64,000 bases of DNA, taken from NCBI RefSeq assembly GCF_051842935.1, contig NZ_JBPXRR010000001.1, positions 1,674,001 through 1,738,000 of the forward strand. The letters are read 5' to 3'. The translations under genes were made by a program, and so were the position numbers. Below the pieces are notes generated by a model that saw only the letters and a program-made list of their open reading frames with translations, had not been told where the DNA came from and made no database searches. Positions within the stretch are counted from its first letter, which is position 1. Each line of letters begins with the position of its first letter. This DNA is from Pseudalkalibacillus sp051842935. GTDB taxonomy: Bacteria; Bacillota; Bacilli; Bacillales; Fictibacillaceae. Of this stretch, positions 51,738 through 60,481 are shown piece after piece.

Positions 51738-52631
51738 TTAAACTGAACGAACGGCAAGTGCAATCGAATGCAGCTTGCTTTCAGCACTGTCAGCACGTGA
51801 AGTCAATACGATCGGTGCTTTTGCTCCAGCGATGACAGCTCCTACTTTTGCTTTCGCAAAGTAGATCAATGACTTATAAAGTGCATTTCCAGTTTCAATG
51901 TTCGGAACGAGCAGAATGTCTGCTTGTCCAGCAACCTCTCCACCTACACCTTTGTGTGAAGCTGCTTCCATAGAAACGGCATTATCGAGTGCAAGTGGAC
52001 CATCTACTACACACCCTTTGATTTGGCCGCGTTTGTTCATTTGGCTTAAAGCTGCCGCATCAAGTGTCGCCACCATGTTCGGGTTCACAACCTCTACTGC
52101 TGTAATCGGAGCGACTTTCGGTGTGCTGACACCAATCCTTGTCGCTACATCTACCGCGTTTTGAATGATGTCTGCTTTCTGTTGTAGATCGGGCGCGATG
52201 TTCATCGCCGCATCCGTGACAAAAATGAGTCGGTCGAAACCGTCCACTTCAAATGCCGCCACATGGGACAACACTTTTCCAGTGCGGAGGCCGTATTCCT
52301 TATTCAATACTGCCTTCAGAATCGTGGATGTGGAAACCATTCCTTTCATGAGGACATCTGCATCTCCACTGCTGACGGCTTGGACAGCTTTTGAAGCTGC
52401 TTCCTCAGCTGATTGACAATCAACAACCTTCAAATGATCAGAGCCTTCTAGTCCTTCTTCATGAAGAAGGGACTTGATTTTATCTTCGTCTCCAAACAAT
52501 TGGAAGGATGCCAACTGTTTCCCTAATGCCATTTTGACTGCCTGAATCACTTCATGATCTTCTGCAGCAGCTACAGCAACAGTTTTATTAGGTAACTGGG
52601 TTGCTTCTTGGATGATTTGTTCTAATTGCAT
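51738..52631 (-). CDS. ptb: phosphate butyryltransferase-type enzyme
   Basis: A 297-residue enzyme exchanging branched acyl-CoA and phosphate to give acyl-phosphate for Buk. Segments ADVLMKGMVSTSTILKAVLN near 90-109 and the late GNALYKSLIYFAKAKVGAV are diagnostic of the Pta/Ptb fold. It is the first gene behind the sigma-54 promoter at 52683-52700. AAGGGG lies 13 bases before the ATG. Confidence 0.93.
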   Translation of the reverse strand: MQLEQIIQEATQLPNKTVAVAAAEDHEVIQAVKMALGKQLASFQLFGDEDKIKSLLHEEGLEGSDHLKVVDCQSAEEAASKAVQAVSSGDADVLMKGMVSTSTILKAVLNKEYGLRTGKVLSHVAAFEVDGFDRLIFVTDAAMNIAPDLQQKADIIQNAVDVATRIGVSTPKVAPITAVEVVNPNMVATLDAAALSQMNKRGQIKGCVVDGPLALDNAVSMEAASHKGVGGEVAGQADILLVPNIETGNALYKSLIYFAKAKVGAVIAGAKAPIVLTSRADSAESKLHSIALAVRSV

Positions 52632-52682
52632 GACCTATGTTCAACCCCTTCACAAATTTTCTTGTACCCCGCCTATTATTAA

Positions 52683-52700
52683 ATGCAAGATTCATGCCAA
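52683..52700 (-). promoter_or_regulatory. sigma-54 (-24/-12) promoter of the bkd operon
   Basis: On the minus strand TTGGCA-TGAATC-TTGCAT, i.e. GG and GC ten bases apart, matching the SigL consensus (TTGGCACNNNNNTTGCAT) with one substitution. It lies 52-69 bases upstream of the ptb start codon. B. subtilis transcribes the same operon from a SigL promoter activated by BkdR. Confidence 0.92.
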
Positions 52701-52742
52701 GTTTAAAAACGCTGATTTAAAGTCGTTTTTGTCGATTTGTTC

Positions 52743-52779
52743 CATGCAAATGTTTTCATGGTATGAAATAATTTGCATG
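52743..52779. promoter_or_regulatory. candidate BkdR upstream activating sequence (nested dyad)
   Basis: Outer arms CATGCAAAT (52743-52751) and ATTTGCATG (52771-52779) are exact inverted copies; inner arms TTTCAT (52754-52759) and ATGAAA (52763-52768) share the same centre at 52761. The centre is about 85-90 bases upstream of the expected transcript start, a usual distance for enhancer-type sites of sigma-54 activators. Confidence 0.7.
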
Positions 52780-52784
52780 CAATG

Positions 52785-54836
52785 TTATTCAATGTTGTAT
52801 TTATCAATTTTGTAATATAAATTCCTCAAAGATAACTCAAGGGTTCGTGCTGTTTTCGTTTTATTCCCGTTACATTGAGCTAACGTTGAACGGATTAAGT
52901 TCTCCTCGAAATGCTCAACCTGCTCTTGGAGCGATCGGTTATTAATGGGGGTATGGGAAGCTTGATTTTTCACACCTATCTTGGAAGTAAGTGGTGGTAT
53001 GGAATGAACATCAATCCAAGATTCATGGAAAGAAAGATGGATGATTGCACGCCCTAGCACATTCTCCAATTCCCTTACGTTACCCGGCCAATCATAGCCT
53101 TCTAAATAGTTGATCGCAGCCTCTGTTATGCCCTCGATATTCCGCCCGTAATCCTGGTTCAGCTTCTGGATCAGATGGTTGCATAATTTGCCCAGGTCTT
53201 CTTTCCGTTCTCTCAGTGGCGGTATGAAGATCGGTAATCGATTGATTCGATAATATAAATCTTCCCTAAACGAACCATCGATTATTCTTTTCTCCAAATT
53301 GACATTCGTTGCTGCTATGACCCGGACATTGATCGGGATTGCTTTCGTTCCACCGACACGGATGATTTCGTTTTCTTGCAATACCCTTAATAGCTTGGCT
53401 TGTGTATCGCTTGATAATTCCCCGATTTCATCTAAAAATATGCTGCCACCGTTTGCTTCTTCAAAAAGCCCCCGTTTTCCACCTTTACGAGCACCAGAAA
53501 AGGCACCTTCTTCATAGCCGAACAATTCGCTTTCCAGAAGGGATTCAGATATGGCAGCGCAATTCACTCGTACGAATTTGTTGTATTTCAGATTGCTGCT
53601 GTTATGTATAGCATGAGCGAACAATTCCTTACCCGTACCGGATTCTCCGCGTAATAGCACTGTTGCAGGCGTGGTTGCACCAAGCTTCGCTTGATCGATG
53701 GCGAACTGCATTTCCTTCGAGTCGCCGATGATATCCGAGAATGTGTACTTCGCTTCCAATGTACGAATGATTTGTCGTGCTCTTTGCAATTCGGCAGTCA
53801 ACGACTGGATCTCGGACATGTCGTGGATGACACCGACACTGCCTTTCAACTTTCCATCTACGATGACAGGTGCTACATTTACGATTACATCCCGACGGTT
53901 CGGACCGACCTTGAGCCGTACGCCTCGGACAGGTTTCCGAGTTCGGAGCACCCTCATATGCATGCTCTCTCCTTCAGAAATATCCGTCGTTGCCGGTTTT
54001 CCGTATATGTCTTCTGATTTCAGACCAGTCAGTCTCGTATAAGCTGGATTGACGATGAGACCTTTCCCCTCTTCATCCACGACCGTAATCGCTTCTTCTG
54101 AAGAGTGGATAATCGCTTCCAGCATCGTTTGGACACTTTTCAAGCTTGTCACTTCTTCGGCCATTTCAACGACTTCGGTGATGTCTTTGAAGACCGCAAA
54201 CGCTCCGATGATTTTTCCGTTATCATCGATCATCGGCGTTCTTGTCGTGATGATTTTTCTGTCGTTGTCCAGCACTTGCTCTTTATTGACTTCTGTCTTT
54301 CCAGTATCTAAAATCCGGGGTAATTCACTGTTCGGAATTAGTTCAGTGATTTCTCTTCCGATCGCTGACACGCTTTGGAGACCTGTCATCATTCGTGCAC
54401 TTTTGTTCATGATGGTGATTTTACGGTTTTGGTCGATTGCAATCATGCCATCGTGAGAGGAGCTTAGCACCAAGTCTTGTTGTCTAGACTGACTTGATAA
54501 TTGATTGATCAGGTTTTCTTGCTCTTCCATCAGATTGGATATCAATACAGCGACAGATGGAGGAATGATCACCCATTTTCGGTCTTTCACTTCTTGAAGA
54601 GATGAAAAAATCTCTTCCTTTCCAGTTGTTTCAATCACGACATCAATCGGTGAATCAATGATCTTTTTCCAATCCGTTGCTGTGCGGATCCCTTTACTTT
54701 GAGCAAGCTGAATGGCTGGGGCTTGCTCTTCCGGATCGATCACAGCGACCAATTTGAGCGCATTGGATTTTTCGATCATTTTCACCAATGCCGTACCTAC
54801 TTTTTGCGCGCCTATAATTATGACATTTTTCATCAT
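52785..54836 (-). CDS. bkdR: sigma-54-dependent activator BkdR
   Basis: A 683-residue enhancer-binding protein, near the length of B. subtilis BkdR. N-terminal Rossmann-like domain (NVIIIGAQKVGTALVKMIEK), two PAS domains (about 125-240 and 245-360), AAA+ domain with Walker A GESGTGKELFAHAIH and the sigma-54 contact loop GAFSGA (variant of GAFTGA), and a Fis-type C-terminal helix-turn-helix (NKTKTARTLELSLRNLYYKI). It would activate the adjacent bkd promoter in response to branched-chain amino acids or acyl compounds. Confidence 0.94.
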   Translation of the reverse strand: MMKNVIIIGAQKVGTALVKMIEKSNALKLVAVIDPEEQAPAIQLAQSKGIRTATDWKKIIDSPIDVVIETTGKEEIFSSLQEVKDRKWVIIPPSVAVLISNLMEEQENLINQLSSQSRQQDLVLSSSHDGMIAIDQNRKITIMNKSARMMTGLQSVSAIGREITELIPNSELPRILDTGKTEVNKEQVLDNDRKIITTRTPMIDDNGKIIGAFAVFKDITEVVEMAEEVTSLKSVQTMLEAIIHSSEEAITVVDEEGKGLIVNPAYTRLTGLKSEDIYGKPATTDISEGESMHMRVLRTRKPVRGVRLKVGPNRRDVIVNVAPVIVDGKLKGSVGVIHDMSEIQSLTAELQRARQIIRTLEAKYTFSDIIGDSKEMQFAIDQAKLGATTPATVLLRGESGTGKELFAHAIHNSSNLKYNKFVRVNCAAISESLLESELFGYEEGAFSGARKGGKRGLFEEANGGSIFLDEIGELSSDTQAKLLRVLQENEIIRVGGTKAIPINVRVIAATNVNLEKRIIDGSFREDLYYRINRLPIFIPPLRERKEDLGKLCNHLIQKLNQDYGRNIEGITEAAINYLEGYDWPGNVRELENVLGRAIIHLSFHESWIDVHSIPPLTSKIGVKNQASHTPINNRSLQEQVEHFEENLIRSTLAQCNGNKTKTARTLELSLRNLYYKIDKYNIE

Positions 54837-54966
54837 CTACACCCTAGTTTTTACCATGCAATATTTTTCACACCTTTCATTTTACCGTTAGTTGGGTCTC
54901 TTCGCAAACTTATAGACAGAAATCCCTAAAATAGGTACAATGAAGACCGAGAAAAGGATGATTGAA

Positions 54967-55215
54967 ATGACAAGAATAATGGCACTTCTCATATTAGTAA
55001 TACCAGGAATCGGTGGAGTCATCGGCATCAAACTGATCAGAGACTCCCTCTTCGGAATCGTTCACTCACCGTTCCCGAATTTTCTTATTGAATTGATCGC
55101 AGGAATCCTTTTGTTCATTGTGGGATTCGGATTCGTGGGTGGCTTCATCTTTTACCGTGATCGTAAGAGGAACAATGTTCAACCCAGATTTCGTAAAAAG
55201 GGAGGCAATTCATAA
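54967..55215 (+). CDS. yqzF: DUF2627 small membrane protein (YqzF)
   Basis: An 82-residue two-span membrane protein: RIMALLILVIPGIGGVIGIKL, FGIVHSPFPNFLIELIAGIL and the basic end YRDRKRNNVQPRF are the DUF2627 pattern. It lies next to bkdR as in B. subtilis. ATG 54967 is favoured (AAAAGG nine bases upstream); the upstream ATG at 54958 abuts that site. Function unknown. Confidence 0.85.
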   Translation: MTRIMALLILVIPGIGGVIGIKLIRDSLFGIVHSPFPNFLIELIAGILLFIVGFGFVGGFIFYRDRKRNNVQPRFRKKGGNS

Positions 55216-55424
55216 TGGAGCAATTCAGCGTACCATTTTTCGAGGAAAATTTCCGTGCTTATGCGGAGCAAAACGAGGATGTTTTCAATAAGCAACAAGC
55301 GATGAACAGCTATTATGTTTCCATGGTTTCCACGCTCGTGAATGATAACATCAACAAAAATTCAGAGGTCGTCAAACGGATCCGTAATCTGAATACGGCT
55401 TATCAGAATGTGCGATCATCATAA
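55215..55424 (+). CDS. small soluble protein, unknown function
   Basis: A 69-residue, Asn/Gln-rich helical protein (NEDVFNKQQAMNSYYVSMVS). The ATG shares one base with the yqzF stop codon (TAATG overlap) and GGGAGG lies ten bases upstream, so it is translationally coupled. No family recognised. It ends shortly before a bidirectional terminator. Confidence 0.65.
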   Translation: MEQFSVPFFEENFRAYAEQNEDVFNKQQAMNSYYVSMVSTLVNDNINKNSEVVKRIRNLNTAYQNVRSS

Positions 55425-55434
55425 TTGTAAAAAC

Positions 55435-55481
55435 AAAAAGCATCCTGTCTGGGTAACCCCAGCAAGGATGCTTTATTTTTG
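55435..55481. terminator. bidirectional terminator between yqzF unit and spo0A
   Basis: AAAGCATCCT at 55437-55446 pairs with AGGATGCTTT at 55465-55474, with inner CTGGG/CCCAG pairing. T-runs follow in both directions. Confidence 0.88.
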
Positions 55482-55499
55482 TATTCACTTATTTGCTCT

Positions 55500-56297
55500 T
55501 CAGCCTGCTTTATGTTCAATGCGCAGCTTGTCCGCAACCATCGCGATGAACTCTGAGTTCGTCGGCTTTGCTTTCGACATGCTCACTGTGTAGCCGAACA
55601 GATTGGAGATCGAGTCGATGTTGCCTCGGCTCCATGCCACTTCAATTGCATGACGGATGGCACGCTCGACACGGGATGCTGTCGTATTGAATTTCTTCGC
55701 GATATCAGGATAAAGGACCTTCGTGATTGATCCGAGCAATTCGATGTCGTTGTAAACCATTGTAATCGCTTCGCGTAAGTACATGTAACCTTTAATATGT
55801 GCAGGTACTCCGATTTCATGGATGATGCTCGTAATGCTTGCATCCAAATTCTTCGGCTTGTACTCTTTCGTGTAAGAACGAGATGAAGATGTATTTGAAG
55901 AAGATTTGACAAATGATTTCTTGGCTCCACTGATCTGACGGATTTGGTTCGTTAAGTTTTCCATATCAAAAGGTTTAAGAATAAAGTATGATGCCCCTAA
56001 TTCAACTGCTTTCGACGTAACGTCCTCTTGACCAAACGCTGTCAACATGATGACATTCGGTTTCGAACTCAAGTTCAAGTCGTGCATATTCTCAAGAACA
56101 GCCAGACCGTCTAAATGTGGCATGATAATATCCAATACAAGAACATCAGGCGTCTCCTCTTCCAAAAGCTCCAGACATTCCTTACCGTTATAAGCGACAC
56201 CTACAACTTCCATATCATCCTGACTAGAAATATACTCATCAAGAAGCCCCACTAACTCTCTGTTATCATCTGCCAAACACACTTTAATATTTTGCAA
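55500..56297 (-). CDS. spo0A: sporulation master regulator Spo0A
   Basis: A 265-residue response regulator. Receiver domain residues 1-120 with acidic pocket D10/D11, phosphoacceptor D56 in LVLDIIMP and the conserved Lys in FILKPF; a Ser-rich hinge (about 125-145); C-terminal DNA-binding domain with recognition segment SRVERAIRHAIEVAWSRGN. Start is TTG with GAGGAGG seven bases upstream. It controls entry to sporulation; upstream are sigma-H, vegetative and 0A-box-like elements. Confidence 0.97.
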   Translation of the reverse strand: MQNIKVCLADDNRELVGLLDEYISSQDDMEVVGVAYNGKECLELLEEETPDVLVLDIIMPHLDGLAVLENMHDLNLSSKPNVIMLTAFGQEDVTSKAVELGASYFILKPFDMENLTNQIRQISGAKKSFVKSSSNTSSSRSYTKEYKPKNLDASITSIIHEIGVPAHIKGYMYLREAITMVYNDIELLGSITKVLYPDIAKKFNTTASRVERAIRHAIEVAWSRGNIDSISNLFGYTVSMSKAKPTNSEFIAMVADKLRIEHKAG

Positions 56298-56339
56298 TTG
56301 ATGTTCCTCCTCACATCTTTTCTAACCCTTGTATGTAAG

Positions 56340-56367
56340 ATTTCCACATGAATTTCATAATTCCTTT
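56340..56367 (-). promoter_or_regulatory. sigma-H promoter (Ps) of spo0A
   Basis: On the minus strand AAAGGAATT (56367-56359), eleven bases and GTGGAAAT (56347-56340) match the sigma-H pattern RNAGGAWWW / RNNGAAT, with A for T possibly in the -10. Distance to the TTG start is about 40 bases, as for the sporulation promoter Ps of B. subtilis. The 373-base region 56298-56670 also holds a TATAAT at 56501-56496 (minus strand) that may belong to a vegetative promoter; no gene is seen in it. Confidence 0.68.
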
Positions 56368-56473
56368 AATTATTTAATATTTTTATCATAAAATATCTCA
56401 ATCTTTTACATCCTTCATTTTCCTCGAAATTTCGACCTAAATCACAATTTGACATATCGGATTTTCGTGTTCT

Positions 56474-56481
56474 TTGTCGAA
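56474..56481 (+). promoter_or_regulatory. 0A box upstream of spo0A
   Basis: TTGTCGAA is an exact core of the Spo0A binding consensus (TTGTCGAAA/TGNCGAA). A weaker GGTCGAAA lies on the minus strand at 56437-56430. Together they suggest autoregulation between the vegetative and sigma-H promoters. Confidence 0.6.
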
Positions 56482-56651
56482 TTTTCTTTATATTTATTAT
56501 ATCAGATGTTGTCACAACTTCCGAGACAAAAATAATATGGGGGATTTTTTGGTGAGATTCAGTAGGTCGTGTGGATTCGAGTTGAACTTCTCTTGCGGGG
56601 TGCGAATGAGCTTCTCGCTCTACTAGCAACTCCAACATCCCCTCTGCCAAT

Positions 56652-56680
56652 AACAAAAAGGCGAGCTCGTTCAGCTCGCC
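56652..56680 (-). terminator. terminator of spoIVB
   Basis: GGCGAGCT at 56660-56667 pairs with AGCTCGCC at 56673-56680 around a five-base loop; five T follow on the minus strand. The stop codon is inside the hairpin. Confidence 0.88.
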
Positions 56681-57984
56681 ACCTTGTCGCCATTTCTATT
56701 TCGTTCGTATATATTGATGCCTGCTTCGCTCAGCATCCATTCGATGTGCACCCCATATCCGCTTGTCGGATCGTTGACAAATACATGCGTGACTGCACCG
56801 ATGACTTTTCCATCCTGGATGATTGGGCTTCCACTCATACCTTGCACGATTCCGCCTGTAGCTTCCAGTAGATCCGGATCTGTAATTTTCACGACGAGAC
56901 CTTTCGTGGCTGGGAATTTCTGTGGCACTGAACTGACGATTTCCACGTCGTACTTTTTGACCTCTTCACCTTTTACAACGGTCAATATTTCAGCTGGTCC
57001 TTCTTTCACTTCGTGTGAAAGCTTGATCGGAAGTGCTTTATCCATGATTCCATTTCGCATTGGCTCTTTCAGCTTACCGAAGATACCATATTGCGTGTTC
57101 TTGAAAATACTGCCGAGGATCTTTTCACCATCATTAAATCGGGCTAACTTCTCACCTGGTCGTCCGTGCGTCCCCTTTTCAATGGAGGTAACGGTGGATC
57201 CAATGATCTGACCATCGTTCACGACAATCGGTTTTTTCGTATCCATATCAGAGATGACATGTCCGAGTGCTCCGTATTTGCCTGAATCAGGGTGGTAGAA
57301 CGTCATCGTTCCAACGCCTGCTGCAGAATCACGGATGTACAATCCGATACGAAAACTGGAATCCGACTTATCCTTTACAGGAGTTAATTTCTTGTGCAAT
57401 GTCTGTTTATTACGGATGATCTTCAGATCGAGTGATTGATGGGATTCACCGCTTCGCTTTACGAAAGGACCGATCTCACTCATTTTTTGAATGGATTTAC
57501 CATTGATTTCTGTGATGATGTCTCCGACTTGGATACCTGCTTTTTCCCCTGGGGACACGTCACCGTTAGACGTTCCGACGAGATGGTGTCCGACCACCAA
57601 TACTCCGACTGTGTTCAAGCGAACCCCGATATTTTGCCCTCCCGGGATGACTTTGAATTCAGGAAGTACTTTCACATTCATTTTCTTGACAGGTAAATTG
57701 GAGACTTGCATGGTAACCTCTGCGTTACCATCTTGATTCGCTTCTATTGAAAAGGATTGAGGATTGTTTTCGATATTACCAATCGACAATATGGATTCTT
57801 CTTGATCGGAAGAATGCAGTGTAGCTTTTGGGTGTTTCTGATCTATCGTTAATCTCTCTCCCTGGAACACGGTTATATCAGTTGGGATACTGAGATAGTC
57901 CTGAATAGGCTTAATGAAACCCAAGCTTATGAGGAATCCAAGGAGAAGAATGCCGACTAATTGTCTGATTTTCACTCTTTTCAT
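56671..57984 (-). CDS. spoIVB: SpoIVB sporulation serine protease
   Basis: A 437-residue signalling protease of the forespore that triggers pro-sigma-K processing. N-terminal membrane span (residues 8-28), PDZ domain near 110-190 (KAGIQVGDIITEINGKSIQK), then the S55 peptidase domain with catalytic Ser in GMSGSPIIQDGKVIGAVTH and likely His in GALGHVISD. Lies between spo0A and recN as in all Bacillus genomes I know. GAGGAGAG precedes the ATG. Confidence 0.95.
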   Translation of the reverse strand: MKRVKIRQLVGILLLGFLISLGFIKPIQDYLSIPTDITVFQGERLTIDQKHPKATLHSSDQEESILSIGNIENNPQSFSIEANQDGNAEVTMQVSNLPVKKMNVKVLPEFKVIPGGQNIGVRLNTVGVLVVGHHLVGTSNGDVSPGEKAGIQVGDIITEINGKSIQKMSEIGPFVKRSGESHQSLDLKIIRNKQTLHKKLTPVKDKSDSSFRIGLYIRDSAAGVGTMTFYHPDSGKYGALGHVISDMDTKKPIVVNDGQIIGSTVTSIEKGTHGRPGEKLARFNDGEKILGSIFKNTQYGIFGKLKEPMRNGIMDKALPIKLSHEVKEGPAEILTVVKGEEVKKYDVEIVSSVPQKFPATKGLVVKITDPDLLEATGGIVQGMSGSPIIQDGKVIGAVTHVFVNDPTSGYGVHIEWMLSEAGINIYERNRNGDKVAS

Positions 57985-58077
57985 TCAGTCACTCTCCTCA
58001 TTCCTTACCCTACAACTTTTTTATGGTTGCATTTATAATTTTACCTTTAGAGGATGTTTCTATAACCAAGAGTGAAA

Positions 58078-58108
58078 AGAAAAAGCTACCCTTAAATGGA
58101 TAGCTTTT
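58078..58108 (-). terminator. terminator of recN
   Basis: AAAAGCTACC at 58081-58090 pairs with GGATAGCTTTT at 58098-58108 (one mismatch); the minus strand continues with T-rich sequence. The recN stop codon lies at its edge. Confidence 0.8.
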
Positions 58109-59835
58109 CATGATGTAATTTTTACTTCATCAGCGAATTGAATCATTTCTTTAGCATGTTGCTTTGTCAGGTCAGTAATTTCGACGCCGGAAATCATTCG
58201 AGCGATTTCTTTCACCTTTTCTTCAAATGGCAAAGGCTTCACAAGCGTCAACGTTCGATCGCCTTTTACTTTTTTCTGGATATAAAGATGACGGTCTGCC
58301 ATTGCAGCAACCTGTGGCAAATGCGTGATGCAAAGGACTTGTGAGCCAGCCGACAGCTTCTGGATCTTTTCAGCAATCGCTTGTGCGACTCGACCGCTCA
58401 CTCCCGTATCAACTTCATCAAAAATGATCGAGGCAACTTCCTGCTCATTCGAGAAGATCGCTTTCAAAGCAAGGATAATCCTCGAGAGCTCTCCACCAGA
58501 TGCGATTTTGACCAACGGTTTCAAAGGTTCTCCTGGATTGGTGGAAATAAGGAACTCCACATCATCCATACCATTTTTTCCGAATTGAATGTAGTTTCCA
58601 TCGATTTCAACACCAACAGTCGAAGAACTGCTTGCAGGTTCAAACGATACTTCAAAAGTCGTTTTCGCCATATAAAGATCCTTCAACTCGCGATGGATTT
58701 TCTTCTCAAGATCTTTAGCAGCTTTCTTTCTTAGCTTACTCAATTGCTTCGCTTCTAAATACAGATCTTTTCCGATTTCGTTTAACTCATCTTCGTACTT
58801 CCGGATGCGATCATCTTTGTTCGTAATCGTATCGAGCTCTTCTTCAATCCGTGAACTGTATTCCAAAATCTCTTCTACAGAATTTCCGTATTTTCGCTTG
58901 AGTGTATTGATTTCATGCAAACGATCTTCAATGAACGTCAGCCGCTCTGGATCGAACTCCATCGTATCAACATAATCCCGAAGCTGGTGAGAAGCGTCTT
59001 CTAATGCGTAATAAGCATTCGTGACAGTTTCCTGAATCGGTTTCAAGGATTCATCATAATCAGATACATCTTCCAAATGACTCATTGCAAGCCCAAGAAC
59101 GTCGACGCCTTTTCCCTCACCATACAACGCGCTGTAAGCGTCCTGGACGGACTGGAACAACTTTTCAAAATTACTGAGCCGTTGTTTTTCCTCCATTAAT
59201 TCTTCATCTTCATTCGGCTGCAGGTTCGCCTTGTCGATTTCCTCAAGCTGATACTGGATCAGATCAATTCGATGCGCCATTTCTTGCTCGTTTTCCGTCA
59301 ATTGCTTCAACTGTTTTTGTGTATCTATAAATCGTTTATATAATTGCTGATATTCTTGCTTCGTCCGTTTCAAGTCACTTGAGTGGTATTGATCCAACAG
59401 GTGCAGGTGTTTATCGCTTTGTAACAGGAATTGATGCTCGTGCTGACCGTGAATATCGATGAGCGATTGACCGATCTCTCGTAAGATCGCCAATGTAACA
59501 AGCTTTCCGTTGATACGGCAAATACTTTTGCCAGAGCTCGTAATGTGACGCTTCAGAACGACCATTCCATCTGAAACCTCAATGCCCTGTTCTTGGGTTT
59601 TCTGTGTGACCGGATGTGTTTCTGGTATGTAAAAAAGACCTTCGATTTCTGCCCGGTCCGTTTCGTGTCGCACATACTCTGAAGAGCCGCGACCACCGAT
59701 CAACAAGCCGATCGCATCGATGATGATCGACTTACCTGCGCCAGTTTCACCTGTCAAAACAGTTAAACCTTCTTCAAAGGGAACGGTGACTTGTTCTATA
59801 ATCGCAAAATTTCGTATGGATAATTCCGCAAGCAT
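58108..59835 (-). CDS. recN: DNA repair protein RecN
   Basis: A 575-residue SMC-like ATPase acting early in double-strand break repair. N-terminal Walker A LTGETGAGKSIIIDAIGLL near residues 28-46, long coiled-coil arms (about 160-360), ABC signature ASGGELSRIILALKAIF near 430 and Walker B IIFDEVDTGVSG. GGAGGG precedes the ATG. Followed the argR gene by 22 bases and is probably in the same transcript. Confidence 0.96.
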   Translation of the reverse strand: MLAELSIRNFAIIEQVTVPFEEGLTVLTGETGAGKSIIIDAIGLLIGGRGSSEYVRHETDRAEIEGLFYIPETHPVTQKTQEQGIEVSDGMVVLKRHITSSGKSICRINGKLVTLAILREIGQSLIDIHGQHEHQFLLQSDKHLHLLDQYHSSDLKRTKQEYQQLYKRFIDTQKQLKQLTENEQEMAHRIDLIQYQLEEIDKANLQPNEDEELMEEKQRLSNFEKLFQSVQDAYSALYGEGKGVDVLGLAMSHLEDVSDYDESLKPIQETVTNAYYALEDASHQLRDYVDTMEFDPERLTFIEDRLHEINTLKRKYGNSVEEILEYSSRIEEELDTITNKDDRIRKYEDELNEIGKDLYLEAKQLSKLRKKAAKDLEKKIHRELKDLYMAKTTFEVSFEPASSSSTVGVEIDGNYIQFGKNGMDDVEFLISTNPGEPLKPLVKIASGGELSRIILALKAIFSNEQEVASIIFDEVDTGVSGRVAQAIAEKIQKLSAGSQVLCITHLPQVAAMADRHLYIQKKVKGDRTLTLVKPLPFEEKVKEIARMISGVEITDLTKQHAKEMIQFADEVKITS

Positions 59836-59857
59836 AATTTCCCTCCTACAGTACGTT

Positions 59858-60310
59858 CTATAGCATATCTAAAAATTGTCGTGTGACAAGTGGACTGTCT
59901 TCAGGAGAACGACAAATAATCAAAATCGTATCATCACCGCAAATCGTCCCCATGATTTCTTCCCAGTCCAAGTTATCAATCAACGCCCCAACCGCATTCG
60001 CGTTTCCTGGTAACGTCTTCATGACGATGAGGTGGTCGGTATGATCGATATTGATGAAGCTGTCCGTCAACGTTCGCTTCAACTTCTGTAAAGGATTGAA
60101 CCGTTGATCCGCTGGCAGACTATATTTATATCGTCCATCTTGCATCGGAACCTTAACAAGATGCAGTTCTTTAATATCTCGGGAGACTGTCGCTTGCGTG
60201 ACATTGAATCCAGCATTTTTCAAGCGCTCGACGAGCTCGTCCTGGGTATCGATGTCAAAATTCGTAATGATCTCTCTTATTTTAATATGGCGTTGCCCTT
60301 TATTCATCAT
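59858..60310 (-). CDS. argR: arginine repressor ArgR/AhrC
   Basis: About 150 residues from ATG 60310 (or 60307), preceded by GGAGTG; the 195-base upstream extension of the open frame is not supported. The N-terminal winged helix (DELVERLKNAGFNVTQATVS) binds ARG boxes and the C-terminal domain (PGNANAVGALIDNLDWEEIM and GTICGDDTILIIC) binds arginine and forms hexamers. It represses arginine synthesis and can activate catabolism. An ARG-box-like site lies upstream. Confidence 0.95.
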   Translation of the reverse strand: MMNKGQRHIKIREIITNFDIDTQDELVERLKNAGFNVTQATVSRDIKELHLVKVPMQDGRYKYSLPADQRFNPLQKLKRTLTDSFINIDHTDHLIVMKTLPGNANAVGALIDNLDWEEIMGTICGDDTILIICRSPEDSPLVTRQFLDML

Positions 60311-60397
60311 CGTATCACTCCACAAGGTGCTTTCTACATTTTCACGCGTATATATGCTTATCATAAACGAATCCTGTCTAATTGTACACGTATATGG

Positions 60398-60411
60398 TGA
60401 ATAAACATGTA
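60398..60411. promoter_or_regulatory. ARG-box-like site upstream of argR
   Basis: TGAATAAACATGTA resembles the Bacillus ARG box (CATGAATAAAAATTCAAG) at most positions. It lies about 90 bases upstream of the argR start, close to a TACAAT element on the minus strand, so autoregulation is plausible. Confidence 0.45.
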
Positions 60412-60444
60412 TACCGCTGTATATAGAGCTACCCCTTATTACAA

Positions 60445-60481
60445 GCAAAAAAAGATAACGGATGTGGTTTCCGTTATCTTT
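60445..60481 (-). terminator. terminator of yqxC
   Basis: AAAGATAACGG at 60451-60461 pairs with CCGTTATCTTT at 60471-60481; seven T follow on the minus strand. It separates the dxs-yqxC unit from argR. Confidence 0.85.

Noticed and set aside
56366..56656. A 96-codon minus-strand frame in the spo0A-spoIVB gap
   Set aside because: It would cover the spo0A promoter region, lacks a ribosome site and has no recognisable sequence.
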